From: CAWGJC01 sp965276665
GTDB lineage: Bacteria; Pseudomonadota; Alphaproteobacteria; Acetobacterales; Acetobacteraceae
Reading direction: 5' to 3'
Length of the DNA: 64,000 nucleotides
NCBI GenBank assembly: GCA_965276665.1
Contig: OZ255620.1
Location: 744,001-808,000, forward strand
Below, one piece after another: positions 17,117-25,989 of the stretch. Under the pieces are notes generated by a model. It had not been told where the DNA came from and searched no databases. It worked only from the letters and a program-made list of their open reading frames with translations. The position numbers and the translations under genes were made by a program. Each line of letters starts with the position of its first letter. The stretch's first letter is position 1.

Positions 17117-18139
17117 TCAGCCCTCCAGCAGCACGTCGGTCCAGAGCTCCGAAGGCTCCGGCTCCGGGCTCGACTGCGCGAAATCAGCCGCCTCCTGCAC
17201 CACGCGCTTCACCTCGTCATCGATCTTCTTGAGCTCGGTCTCGCCAAGCCCGTACTCATTGAGCAGCCGGATGCGCGCGCCCTCGATCGGGTCGTGCTCG
17301 CTGCGCATCTTCTGGATCTCCTCCCGGGTGCGGTATTTCGCCGGATCGGACATCGAGTGGCCGCGATAGCGGTAGGTCTTCATCTCCAGCAGGTATGGGC
17401 CCTTGCCGGCGCGGCAATGCGCGATGGCGGCATCCCCCGCCTCCTTCACCGCCACCACGTCCATCCCGTCCACCTGCGCGCCCGGGATGCCCCAGGGCGC
17501 GCCGTTGCGCGACAGATCGCGCGAGGCCGAGGCGCGCTCGACGCTGGTGCCCATGCCGTATTTGTTGTTCTCGATGATGAAAATGTTGGGCAGCTTCATC
17601 AGCGCGGCGAGGTTGAAGCTCTCGAAGGTCTGGCCCTGGTTCGACGCGCCCTCGCCGAAATAGGTCAGGCTCACCCGGTCATTGCCACGGTACCAGTTGC
17701 TGAAGGCCAGCCCGGTGCCGATCGACACCTGGGCGCCGACAATGCCATGGCCGCCGAAGAAATTCTGCTTGCGGCTGAACATGTGCATCGAGCCGCCCTT
17801 GCCGTGCGAATAGCCGGTCGCACGGCCGGTAAGCTCCGCCATCACGCCCTTCGGATCCATGCCGGTCGCCAGCATGTGGCCGTGATCGCGATAGGAGGTG
17901 ACGACCTCGTCGCCTTCCGAGAGCGCCATCTGCATGCCGACGACCACCGCTTCCTGGCCGATATAGAGATGGCAGAAGCCGCCAATCAGACCCATGCCGT
18001 AGAGCTGGCCAGCCTTCTCCTCGAATCGGCGGATCAGCAGCATGTCGTGATAGGCGCGGGTCAGCAGGTCCCGCGAGAGGGAGGGTTTCTGGTTCGTCCT
18101 GGCCGACCGCTTGCGCGTTTCCGTCACCGTCTGCGCCAT
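17117..18139 (-). CDS. pdhA: Pyruvate dehydrogenase E1 component alpha subunit
   Basis: This 340-residue TPP-dependent subunit decarboxylates pyruvate. The TPP motif is GEGASNQGQTFESFN, in the usual GDG...NN position, followed by PNIFIIENNKYGMGTS. The phosphorylation-loop region YRYRGHSMSDPAKYR is conserved. The start at 18139 has AAGGAG upstream; two further in-frame ATGs up to 18172 lack a ribosome site. It leads the operon pdhA-pdhB-pdhC-GNAT-lpdA, with lipA and the COQ10-like gene after repeat A1. Confidence 0.96.
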   Translation of the reverse strand: MAQTVTETRKRSARTNQKPSLSRDLLTRAYHDMLLIRRFEEKAGQLYGMGLIGGFCHLYIGQEAVVVGMQMALSEGDEVVTSYRDHGHMLATGMDPKGVMAELTGRATGYSHGKGGSMHMFSRKQNFFGGHGIVGAQVSIGTGLAFSNWYRGNDRVSLTYFGEGASNQGQTFESFNLAALMKLPNIFIIENNKYGMGTSVERASASRDLSRNGAPWGIPGAQVDGMDVVAVKEAGDAAIAHCRAGKGPYLLEMKTYRYRGHSMSDPAKYRTREEIQKMRSEHDPIEGARIRLLNEYGLGETELKKIDDEVKRVVQEAADFAQSSPEPEPSELWTDVLLEG

Positions 18140-18242
18140 CGCGATCTCCTTCCGACACATTCCCTCGAACACCTAGAGCCGGCCATGCCGACCGGCAAGA
18201 AGCAGGTGTCGGATTACCATGATGCTGCAATGCAATAGCCAT

Positions 18243-18265
18243 GGTTAACAAGAATCCAGTTAACC
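18243..18265. promoter_or_regulatory. Candidate operator upstream of pdhA
   Basis: GGTTAAC (18243-18249) and GTTAACC (18259-18265) are perfect 7-base inverted repeats with a 9-base spacer. They are AT-rich in a GC-rich region and lie about 105-125 bases upstream of the pdhA start, in the only sizeable gap before the operon. The spacing fits a dimeric regulator site. I could not identify confident -35/-10 boxes around it. No regulator is assigned. Confidence 0.35.
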
Positions 18266-18381
18266 GCTTGTCGGATGCATCAGGTCGCTCGTCGCAGGAT
18301 GAATTTGCTGCGCAGGGCTACGCCTGAAAGCAGCTTTCTGTCGCGTCCCGCCACGAAATCGCCAGGAGGTTGCGCGATCGG

Positions 18382-19578
18382 TCAGGCCGCGCTCTGTTCC
18401 GGCCGGTAGGCGTTGCCCTCGTGGAGCGAGGCCATCGCCGCGGCGACGCCGCCCGCGCGGTGCGGCACGCCGGCGGCGGCGAGGCCCATCTCGACCCCGG
18501 TCAGCGCGCCCATCAGCACGAGTTCGTTGCACTGGCCGAGATGGCCGATGCGGAACACCCGGTCGGCCACCTTGCCGAGGCCGGAACCCAGCGACATGTC
18601 GAATTTCTCGAGCACGATCTTGCGGAACCGGTCGGCGCTGTGCCCTTCGGGCATCAGCACGGCGGTGAGCACGGGCGAGTATTCCGCGGGCTCCAGGCAC
18701 AGCACCTCGAGCCCCCAGCCGCGCACCGCGGCGCGTGCCGCGGCGCCCAGCCGGTGATGACGGGCGAATACCGCATCCAGCCCCTCCTCCATCAGCATGG
18801 CGATCGATTCCCGCAACCCGTAGAGCAGCGTGGTGGCCGGGGTATAGGGAAAGAACCCGTTGGCGTTCGGCTTCAGCATCTCCTGCCAGTCCCAATAGCT
18901 GCGCGGCAGACGGGCGGTTTTCGCCGCCACGCGCGCCTTGTCGGAGACCGCGTTCATGCCGAGGCCGGGCGGCAGCATCAGCCCCTTCTGCGAGCAGCTC
19001 ACCGAAACGTCGACGCCCCATTCCGTGTGCCGGAAATCGGCCGAGCCGAGGCCGGAGATGGTGTCCACCATCAGGAGCGCCGGGTGCGAGGCAGCGTCGA
19101 TCGCCTCGCGGATCGCCGCGATCCGGCTGGTGGCGCCGGTGGAGGTCTCGTTGTGCACCACCATCACCGCCTTGATGGCATGCGTGCGGTCCTCGGCGAG
19201 CGCCGCCTCGATCGCCGCGGGATCGGCGCCGTGCCGCCAGTCCCCGGGCAGGAAGCTCGGCTCGATGCCCCAGCGCTTCGCCATCGCATGCCAGAGCGTC
19301 GCGAACTGCCCGGTCTCCGCCATCAGGACGCGGTCGCCGGGCGAGAGCGTGTTGGCGATCGCCGCCTCCCAGGCGCCGGTGCCGGAGGACGGGTAGAGGA
19401 TCACCGGGTCGTCGGTCTTGAACACCGCGCGCAGCCCCTCCAGCACGTCATGCCCGAGGCGGCCGAATTCCGGGCCGCGATGGTCGATCACCTGACGGTC
19501 CATCGCGCGCATCACCCGCTCCGGGACCGGGCTCGGGCCGGGGATTTGCAGGAAATGCTGGCCGATGGGTGCTGTCAT
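18382..19578 (-). CDS. sgaA: Serine/alanine-glyoxylate aminotransferase (class V)
   Basis: This 398-residue class V PLP aminotransferase has the family start FLQIPGPSPVPERVMRAMDR, SSGTGAWEAAI for phosphate binding, VDTISGLGSADF and the PLP lysine K198 in SCSQKGLMLPPGLG. These features fit serine-glyoxylate or alanine-glyoxylate aminotransferase, making glycine from glyoxylate. GGAGG precedes the start. It is divergent from a GntR regulator and from a large FAD-linked 2-hydroxyacid dehydrogenase, which could supply glyoxylate or a related keto acid. Serine versus alanine as donor cannot be decided here. Confidence 0.88.
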   Translation of the reverse strand: MTAPIGQHFLQIPGPSPVPERVMRAMDRQVIDHRGPEFGRLGHDVLEGLRAVFKTDDPVILYPSSGTGAWEAAIANTLSPGDRVLMAETGQFATLWHAMAKRWGIEPSFLPGDWRHGADPAAIEAALAEDRTHAIKAVMVVHNETSTGATSRIAAIREAIDAASHPALLMVDTISGLGSADFRHTEWGVDVSVSCSQKGLMLPPGLGMNAVSDKARVAAKTARLPRSYWDWQEMLKPNANGFFPYTPATTLLYGLRESIAMLMEEGLDAVFARHHRLGAAARAAVRGWGLEVLCLEPAEYSPVLTAVLMPEGHSADRFRKIVLEKFDMSLGSGLGKVADRVFRIGHLGQCNELVLMGALTGVEMGLAAAGVPHRAGGVAAAMASLHEGNAYRPEQSAA

Positions 19579-19633
19579 GGCGGGTCCTCCTGCGGGCGTT
19601 CTGCATCCAGGCAGGAATGCTGGCAACAAGAAT

Positions 19634-19643
19634 TTGCATGCAA
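19634..19643. promoter_or_regulatory. Palindrome TTGCATGCAA in the sgaA / GntR divergent promoter region
   Basis: A perfect 10-base palindrome lies in the 106-bp gap between two divergent genes, about 42 bases before the GntR start. Nearly the same sequence, TTGCATGCA, recurs at 20354-20362 over the start of the FAD oxidase gene. It is a reasonable operator candidate for the adjacent GntR protein. The second copy falls in coding sequence and could be chance. Confidence 0.35.
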
Positions 19644-19684
19644 TCCACCTCGACGGAGTGAAAGGATTGTCTTACGCTGTGGGT

Positions 19685-20368
19685 ATGGATGTCATCCGCA
19701 GCCCGGCGTCGCTGCACGAGGAGGTGCTGACGCGCCTCCGCGACCACATCGTCGAAGGCAATCTCGCGGAGGGCGCGCGGGTGCCGGAGCGCGCGCTCTG
19801 CGAGATGCTCGGCATTTCCAGGACCCCGCTGCGGGAGGCGCTGAAAGTGCTCTCATCGGAAGGCCTGGTCGATTTGCTGCCCAATCGCGGCGCCCGCATC
19901 CGTCCGCTCGGCAGCCGCGACGTGCGGGAATTGTTCGACCTGATGGGCGGCCTCGAGGCGCTGGCCGGCCGGCTCGCCTGCGAGCGGATCGGCGATGACG
20001 CCATCGCCGAGGCGGAACGGCTGCATCATGAGATGTACGGATTCTATCTGCGCCGCGACCTGCACGGGTATTTCCGCTGCAACCAGGCGATCCACCGGCT
20101 GATCGTCAATGCCGCCGGCAATGCCGCGCTAGCCGTCGCCTATGCGAGCCTCGCCGACCGGCTGCAGCGCGTCCGCTACGCCGCCAATCTCGATCGCGGG
20201 CGGGATCGCTGGAGCGAGGCGATGCGCGAGCACGAGGCGATCCTCGATGCGCTCCGCCGTCGAGAAGGCGCCGAGCTGGCCGAGATCCTGTTCCAGCACC
20301 TCCGCAACAAGAGCGGCCCGGTCCTCGCGCAGCGGGATCGCGGCGGGAATGGATTGCATGCAGAATAG
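19685..20368 (+). CDS. GntR-family (FadR/FCD subfamily) transcriptional regulator
   Basis: This 227-residue regulator has an N-terminal winged helix (residues about 10-75) with the GntR signature VPERALCEMLGISRTPLREALKVLSSEGLV. An FCD effector domain (about 85-215) follows, with metal-binding candidates in CNQAIHRLIVNAAGN and EHEAILDALRRREG. FCD regulators usually sense small organic acids. An ATG at 19685 is chosen; a GTG six bases upstream is equally possible because no strong ribosome site is visible. It overlaps the FAD oxidase gene and probably controls it and the divergent aminotransferase. Confidence 0.9.
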   Translation: MDVIRSPASLHEEVLTRLRDHIVEGNLAEGARVPERALCEMLGISRTPLREALKVLSSEGLVDLLPNRGARIRPLGSRDVRELFDLMGGLEALAGRLACERIGDDAIAEAERLHHEMYGFYLRRDLHGYFRCNQAIHRLIVNAAGNAALAVAYASLADRLQRVRYAANLDRGRDRWSEAMREHEAILDALRRREGAELAEILFQHLRNKSGPVLAQRDRGGNGLHAE

Positions 20369-23303
20369 CCTGCTGGAACGCCGCCTCGCGCAGGAAATCG
20401 ACGGCGCAGTGCTGTTCGATGCCGCGAGCCGGGGCCGCTATGCCACCGATGCCTCGCATTACCAGATCATGCCGCGCGGCGTGGTGGTGCCGCGCAGCAC
20501 CGAGGCGGCGCTGCAGGCGCTCGACCTCGCCCGGCAGGAGGGTGTGCCGATCACCGCGCGCGGCGGCGGCACCTCGCAATCCGGTCAGACGGTCGGCGCC
20601 GGGCTGGTGATCGACGGGTCTCAGCACCTCACCCGCATCCTCTCGCTCGACGTCGCGAACCGGCGCTGCGTGGTCGAGCCCGGCATCGTGCTCGACGAGC
20701 TCAACCGCCAGCTCAGGCCGCACGGTCTGTGGTTTCCGGTCGATGTCTCCACCGCGTCGCGCGCGACGATCGGCGGCATGGTGGGAAACAACAGTTGCGG
20801 CGGCCGCTCGCTCCGCTACGGCACGACGCGCGACAACGTGGTGTCGATCGAGGCGGCGCTGGCCGATGGCACCCGCATGCGGTTCGGCGAGGTGGCGTCC
20901 GACCTCTCCGACGTGAACGGCGCGCGCGAGAAGTCGCTCGCCGAGGCGCTGATCGCGATCGGCGCACGCGAGGCGGACGAGGTGGCGCGGCGCTTCCCCA
21001 AGGTGCAGCGGCGCGTCGGCGGCTACAATATCGACGTGCTCGATCCGGCGCGTGGCAGGACCGTGAACCTCGCGCATGTCCTGGTCGGATCCGAGGGCAC
21101 GCTGGCCTACAGCACCGCGGTCGAGCTGAAGCTCTGGCCGGTGCTCGGCCGGCGCGCGGTCGGCATCTGTCATTTCGGCGCCTTCCACAAGGCGATGGAT
21201 GCGGCCCAGCATCTGGTGACGCTCGGTCCGATCGCGATCGAGCTGGTGGATGCGACGATGATCGCGCTCGCCGGCGAGATCGCGATGTTCCGCTCGACGC
21301 TCGACGCGGTGGTGCGCGGCGCGCCGGCGGCGCTGCTGCTGGTGGAATTCGCCGAGGACGACGCGGAGAACCGCGACCGCCTGCGCCGTTTGCACGAGAT
21401 GATGGGCGATCTCGGCTTCGGCTTCGATCGCAGCGGCGCGCAATGGGGCGGCGTGGTCGACGTGCTCGACCCGGCGCTGCAGACCGCCGTGACCGAGCTC
21501 CGCACCTCCGGTCTCAACATCATGATGTCGATGAAGGATCAGCGGAAGCCGGTCTCCTTTGTCGAGGATTGCGCCGTGCCGCTCGCGCATCTCGCCGACT
21601 ATACCGCGCGGCTCACCGAGGTGTTCGAGCGGCACGGCACCAAGGGCACCTGGTACGCGCATGCCTCCGAGGGCTGCCTGCATGTGCGCCCGGTGCTCAA
21701 CCTGCGGCTTGAGCAAGATGTCGCGACGATGCGCGCGGTCGCCGAGGAAGCCTTTGCGATGGTGCGCGACTACAAGGGCTCGCATTCCGGCGAGCATGGC
21801 GACGGGCTGGTGCGCAGCGAGTTCCACGCGAGCATGTTCGGCGCGCGGCTGGTCGGCGCGTTCGGCGAGATCAAGCGCACGCTCGATCCGGACGGCGCGC
21901 TCAATCCCGGCAAGATCGTCGATCCGCCGCGCTTCGACGATCGCTCCCTGCTGCGCTACGCGCCGGGCTATGGCGTGAGTCGCGACATCGCGCCGGCGCT
22001 CGACTGGTCCGCCTATCCGGGTGCGGCGGGCGGGCTGCAGGGCGCGGTCGAGATGTGCAACAACAATGGCGCCTGCCGAGCGCTGGCGGGCGGGGTGATG
22101 TGCCCGTCCTATCGCGCGACGCGCGACGAGCAGCACGTGACGCGCGGTCGCGCCAACACGCTGCGGCTTGCATTGACCGGGCAGCTCGGCCGCGACGGGC
22201 TGGATTCGGATGCGGTGGCGGACTCGATGCGCCTCTGCGTCTCCTGCAAGGCGTGCCGCCGCGAATGCCCGACCGGCGTCGACATGGCGCGCATGAAGAT
22301 CGAGGTGCAGGCGGCGCGGCGCCGGACGCATGGCGCCACGCTGCGCGACCGGCTGATCGGCGCGCTCCCGCGCTATGCCGGCATCGCCGGGTTTCTGGCG
22401 CCGCTGCTCAATCTGCGCAACCGGTCGCGCCTGCTGGCACGGCTCGGCGAGCGGGTGCTGGGGTTCAGCGCCGAGCGCAGCCTGCCGGTCTGGCGGCGCG
22501 ACCGGTTTCGCGCGGAAGATGCCGGCCCGGCGGCGGGGCAGGAAATCCTGCTCTGGGCGGATACGTTCAACAGCGCCTTCGAGCCCGAAATCCTCCACGA
22601 TGCGATCGCCGTGCTGGCCGGCGCGGGCTATCGCGTGATCACGGCGAAAGCGCCACGCGGCCGCGCGCTCTGCTGCGGCCGCACCTTTCTCTCGGTCGGC
22701 GATGTCGCGGCGGCGCGCGACGAGATGCGGCGCAGCCTTGCGGTGCTGCGGCCTTATCTGGATCGCGGCGTCCCGGTGATCGGGATGGAGCCGAGCTGCC
22801 TGCTCAGCTTCCGCGACGAGGCGCTCGCGCTGCTGCCCGGCGAATTCCTCCCGCGCGATGCGGAGCAATTTCTGCTCTTCGAGGAATTCGTTGCCCGCGA
22901 GGCAAAAGCCGGGCGTTTCGCCGCCGCGCTCGCGCCGATCGAGAGCCGCGCGCTGCTGCACGGGCATTGCCACCAGAAGGCGTTCGGCGCGATGGGCGCG
23001 ATCGAGGCCACGCTCCGCCTGATCCCGGGCCTCACCGTCGAGACCATCCCGTCGAGCTGTTGCGGCATGGCCGGCGCGTTCGGCTACCAGAGCGAGACGA
23101 TCGACGTCTCCCGCGCGATGGCGGAGCTCGACCTGCTGCCGGCGGTGCGCAAGGCGGGCGATGCGATCATCATCGCCGACGGCACCTCCTGCCGCCACCA
23201 GATCCATGACGGGGCGGCGCGCGACGCCGAGCATGTCGCCAGCGTGCTGGCCCGCAGCATGGCCGCCGCAAAGAAAATGCATAATATTGCGCTTGCACGC
23301 TAA
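20358..23303 (+). CDS. FAD-linked oxidase / 4Fe-4S / CCG-domain D-2-hydroxyacid dehydrogenase (YdiJ-like)
   Basis: This roughly 981-residue protein joins three modules. An N-terminal FAD-binding domain has TARGGGTSQSGQTVGAG and GNNSCGGRSLRYG. An FAD-oxidase C-terminal domain has HSGEHGDGLVRSEF. A ferredoxin-like region has two clusters, the second being CVSCKACRRECPTG, and is followed by CCG domains (LCCGRTFLSVGD and SSCCGMAGAFGY). This is the architecture of YdiJ-type D-2-hydroxyglutarate/D-lactate/glycolate-type dehydrogenases that pass electrons to the respiratory chain. The ATG at 20358 is preferred because GGCGGGA lies 9 bases upstream; 20349 is an alternative. It overlaps the GntR gene. 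Confidence 0.9.
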   Translation: MQNSLLERRLAQEIDGAVLFDAASRGRYATDASHYQIMPRGVVVPRSTEAALQALDLARQEGVPITARGGGTSQSGQTVGAGLVIDGSQHLTRILSLDVANRRCVVEPGIVLDELNRQLRPHGLWFPVDVSTASRATIGGMVGNNSCGGRSLRYGTTRDNVVSIEAALADGTRMRFGEVASDLSDVNGAREKSLAEALIAIGAREADEVARRFPKVQRRVGGYNIDVLDPARGRTVNLAHVLVGSEGTLAYSTAVELKLWPVLGRRAVGICHFGAFHKAMDAAQHLVTLGPIAIELVDATMIALAGEIAMFRSTLDAVVRGAPAALLLVEFAEDDAENRDRLRRLHEMMGDLGFGFDRSGAQWGGVVDVLDPALQTAVTELRTSGLNIMMSMKDQRKPVSFVEDCAVPLAHLADYTARLTEVFERHGTKGTWYAHASEGCLHVRPVLNLRLEQDVATMRAVAEEAFAMVRDYKGSHSGEHGDGLVRSEFHASMFGARLVGAFGEIKRTLDPDGALNPGKIVDPPRFDDRSLLRYAPGYGVSRDIAPALDWSAYPGAAGGLQGAVEMCNNNGACRALAGGVMCPSYRATRDEQHVTRGRANTLRLALTGQLGRDGLDSDAVADSMRLCVSCKACRRECPTGVDMARMKIEVQAARRRTHGATLRDRLIGALPRYAGIAGFLAPLLNLRNRSRLLARLGERVLGFSAERSLPVWRRDRFRAEDAGPAAGQEILLWADTFNSAFEPEILHDAIAVLAGAGYRVITAKAPRGRALCCGRTFLSVGDVAAARDEMRRSLAVLRPYLDRGVPVIGMEPSCLLSFRDEALALLPGEFLPRDAEQFLLFEEFVAREAKAGRFAAALAPIESRALLHGHCHQKAFGAMGAIEATLRLIPGLTVETIPSSCCGMAGAFGYQSETIDVSRAMAELDLLPAVRKAGDAIIIADGTSCRHQIHDGAARDAEHVASVLARSMAAAKKMHNIALAR

Positions 23304-23319
23304 AAATATCCTGTTAGCG
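23298..23319. promoter_or_regulatory. Candidate operator upstream of the RbsA-type importer operon
   Basis: CGCTAA (23298-23303) and TTAGCG (23314-23319) are inverted repeats; a further TTAGCG follows at 23324-23329. The left arm contains the TAA stop of the preceding oxidase gene. A second inverted pair, GGACCA and TGGTCC, lies at 23335-23357. The group sits in the 70-bp gap before the importer operon and could be a regulator site or leader hairpin. The assignment rests on position and symmetry only. Confidence 0.3.
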
Positions 23320-23373
23320 TCCTTTTAGCGAGAAGGACCAGCCCAGGCGAGTGGTCCCGTGGGAGGAACATCC

Positions 23374-24900
23374 ATGAGCACGGCCATGATGGCCATGCAG
23401 GGCATCGTGAAGGTTTTTGGCGGCACGCGCGCCGTCGATGACGTTGATTTCGCGATCGCGCCCGGCGAGGTGCATGCGCTGCTCGGCGGCAATGGCGCGG
23501 GCAAATCCACGCTGATCAAGGTGCTCGCCGGCGTGCACGCGGCGGATGCCGGCACCATCCTGCTGCACGGGGCGCCGGTCGATCCACGCGTGGAAAAATT
23601 GCCGATCGCCTTCATCCATCAGGATCTCGCGCTCGTCGAATGGATGAGCGTGGCGGAGAATATCGCGCTCGCCGCCGGCTATCCGCGCCGCCGCCTGCTG
23701 GTGGACTGGCGGGCGGTGCACGCGCAGGCACGCCGCGCGCTCGACCTGATGGGCTGCGCGCTCGACACCGGGGCCCGCATCGTCGACCTGACCCAGACCG
23801 ACAAGTCGATCGTCGCCATCGCCCGCGCGCTCGCCACCGAGGCGGAGGTGATCGTGCTCGACGAGCCGACCGCGAGCCTGCCCGAGAACGAGGTCGCGCG
23901 CCTCTTCGCGGTGCTCGACCGGCTGCGCCGCGCCGGGCGTGGGATGGTCTATGTCAGCCACCGGATGGACGAGATCTTCCGCCTCGCCGATCGCGTCACG
24001 GTGATGCGCGACGGCGCGCGCGTCGCCGCGCGCGCGATCGGCGAGACCACACCCGCCGAGCTGGTGGAGCTGATCGTCGGCCGCCCGCCGGCGCGGATCG
24101 CGGCGCGCCCGGAGATCGACCGCGCGCACGCGCTGCTCGCCGCGGCAGGCCTCTATACGGAAGATGCCGGGCCGGTCAGCCTCGCCGTGCATCCCGGCGA
24201 GATACTGGGTTTCGCCGGTCTGCGCGGCGCCGGGCAGGACAGTATCGGCCGCGCGCTGTGCGGCATCGGCCGCCTCGATGCCGGCAGCATCACCCTGAAC
24301 GGCCGCGCTATCGCGCCGCGCAGCCCGGCCGATGCGATCCGCGAAGGCATCGCCTTCGTCTCCAGCAAGCGGCAGGAGGAGAGCCTCGCGCTGATCCTCT
24401 CGGTGCGCGAGAACCTGTTCGTCAACCCGCGCGTCGAGGGGCGCGACATGCTGACGCCGCTTCGCCCCGCGATGGAGGCGGAACTGGCAGAATCCCGGCT
24501 GCGCGCGGTCGGCGCGAGGCCGCTGGTGACGGAGCCGGCGATCCACACCTTCTCCGGCGGCAATCAGCAGAAAGTCGTGCTGGCGCGCTGGCTCGGCGGC
24601 GGTCTCCGGCTTCTCGTGCTCGAGGAGCCGACGATGGGCGTCGATGTCGGGGCCAAGGCGGATATTTACGGTTTGCTGGCGCGCCATGCCGCGGGCGGCG
24701 GCGCGGTGATCGTCGTCTCCTCCGATCTCGAGGAGGTCGCGGCGATCTGCGACCGCGCGCTGATCTTCGATCGCGGCCTGATCACCGCCGAGCTCGGCCG
24801 CGACGTGCTGACGGTGGGCAATCTCATCACCCATGTCGGGGGCGCCGCGCCGCCTCCGGAATCGCCCGCAGAACGGCCAAGGAGCATGCTCCATGTCTGA
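23374..24900 (+). CDS. Sugar ABC transporter ATP-binding protein, two ATPase domains (RbsA/XylG-like)
   Basis: This 508-residue protein carries two ABC domains, as in ribose-type importers. The first has Walker A GGNGAGKST and Walker B VIVLDEPTASLPENE. The second has an altered Walker A region (GLRGAGQDSIGRAL), a signature FSGGNQQKVVLARWL and LLVLEEPTMGVDVGAK. The signature of the first domain is also unusual (LTQTDKSIVAIARAL). Asymmetric second domains are normal in this family. The start at 23374 has GGGAGGA upstream. The 3' end overlaps the permease gene. A pentose, hexose or polyol substrate is likely. Confidence 0.92.
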   Translation: MSTAMMAMQGIVKVFGGTRAVDDVDFAIAPGEVHALLGGNGAGKSTLIKVLAGVHAADAGTILLHGAPVDPRVEKLPIAFIHQDLALVEWMSVAENIALAAGYPRRRLLVDWRAVHAQARRALDLMGCALDTGARIVDLTQTDKSIVAIARALATEAEVIVLDEPTASLPENEVARLFAVLDRLRRAGRGMVYVSHRMDEIFRLADRVTVMRDGARVAARAIGETTPAELVELIVGRPPARIAARPEIDRAHALLAAAGLYTEDAGPVSLAVHPGEILGFAGLRGAGQDSIGRALCGIGRLDAGSITLNGRAIAPRSPADAIREGIAFVSSKRQEESLALILSVRENLFVNPRVEGRDMLTPLRPAMEAELAESRLRAVGARPLVTEPAIHTFSGGNQQKVVLARWLGGGLRLLVLEEPTMGVDVGAKADIYGLLARHAAGGGAVIVVSSDLEEVAAICDRALIFDRGLITAELGRDVLTVGNLITHVGGAAPPPESPAERPRSMLHV

Positions 24901-25954
24901 CGCGATCAGCGGGGGAGGCAAATCCCATCGCGCGTTCCGGCTGCTCTCCAACCAGGCCTTGCTGCTGCTCACCGTGCTGCTCGCGGCGCTGTTCTCGCTG
25001 ATGATGCCGCGCACCTTCCCGACGCTGCTGACCGTGCAGTCGATCCTGAGCGACAAGGCGATCATCGCCTTCCTGGCGCTGGCCGAGATGGCGGTGATCT
25101 CCTGCGCGCAATTCGATCTTTCGGTGGGCTTCAACGTCAGCCTGCTGCATTGCCTGGCGATCGGGCTCGTCACCAGCAACGGGCTGCCATGGCCGCTGGT
25201 CTATCTGATCGTGCTCGTGCTCGGCGTCGGGATCGGGGCGCTGAATGGCGTGCTGGTGCGGGTGGCGAGAATCGACAGCTTCATCGCAACACTCGGCGTC
25301 GGCACCTTCGCCTATGGTCTCGCCGGCTGGTACACCGGCGGCCAGCAGCTCATCGGCACCTTGCCGCCGGGCTTCACCGCGCTCGATTCCATCCGCGTGT
25401 TCGGCGTGCCGTTCTCCGCGCTGCTGCTGATCGCGATCGCGCTGGTGATGTGGGTGGCTTTCGAGTTCCTGCCGGTTGGGCGCTATCTCTACGTGATCGG
25501 CGCCAATGAGCGCACGGCGGAGCTCACCGGCATCCGCGTCAATCGCGCGGTCATCGGCACGTTCATGGTCTCCGGCCTGCTCACCGCGATTGCGAGCCTG
25601 GCACTCGCCGCGCGCATCCAGGTCGGGCAGAGCAATGTCGGGCAGGAATTCCTCCTGCCGGCCTTTGTCGGCGCGCTGCTCGGCGCGACCACGGTGAAGC
25701 CGGGGCGGGTGAATGTCTGGGGCACGCTGGTCGCGGTGCTGATCCTCGCCGTCGGCATCTCCGGGATCGAGCAATTGGGCGGCGAGTTCTACGTCGAATC
25801 GCTATTCAACGGCGGCGCGCTGGTGATCGCGGTCGGCATGGCCGGCTGGGCCTCGCGCCGGCGGTTACGCGCCTCGCGCGACAGCCGCGCGGCGTCCCGC
25901 GTGGTCACCGAGATCGCCGCCAAGCATCCCGCCTCCGCCGGCCCCGCGCCCTAA
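24893..25954 (+). CDS. Sugar ABC transporter permease (RbsC-like)
   Basis: This 353-residue, highly hydrophobic permease belongs to the BPD_transp_2 family. It has AEMAVISCAQFDLSVGFNVSLLHCLA, the counterpart of the RbsC GGIDLSVG motif, and GRYLYVIGANERTAELTGI, the family cytoplasmic loop. The ATG at 24893 has AAGGAG upstream and lies within the end of the ATPase gene (8-base overlap). A 35-residue polar tail ends the protein. It would form the membrane channel with the preceding ATPase and following binding protein. Confidence 0.92.
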   Translation: MSDAISGGGKSHRAFRLLSNQALLLLTVLLAALFSLMMPRTFPTLLTVQSILSDKAIIAFLALAEMAVISCAQFDLSVGFNVSLLHCLAIGLVTSNGLPWPLVYLIVLVLGVGIGALNGVLVRVARIDSFIATLGVGTFAYGLAGWYTGGQQLIGTLPPGFTALDSIRVFGVPFSALLLIAIALVMWVAFEFLPVGRYLYVIGANERTAELTGIRVNRAVIGTFMVSGLLTAIASLALAARIQVGQSNVGQEFLLPAFVGALLGATTVKPGRVNVWGTLVAVLILAVGISGIEQLGGEFYVESLFNGGALVIAVGMAGWASRRRLRASRDSRAASRVVTEIAAKHPASAGPAP

Positions 25955-25989
25955 AACGCCGACCAAAAAAGAACGCAGAGGATGCTCCG

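Noticed and set aside
18173..18200. CTAGAGCC followed by a short GCCGG hairpin upstream of pdhA, resembling a repeat end
   Set aside because: Only the first eight bases match the ends of families A and B. It is too short to call as a copy, though it may be a remnant.
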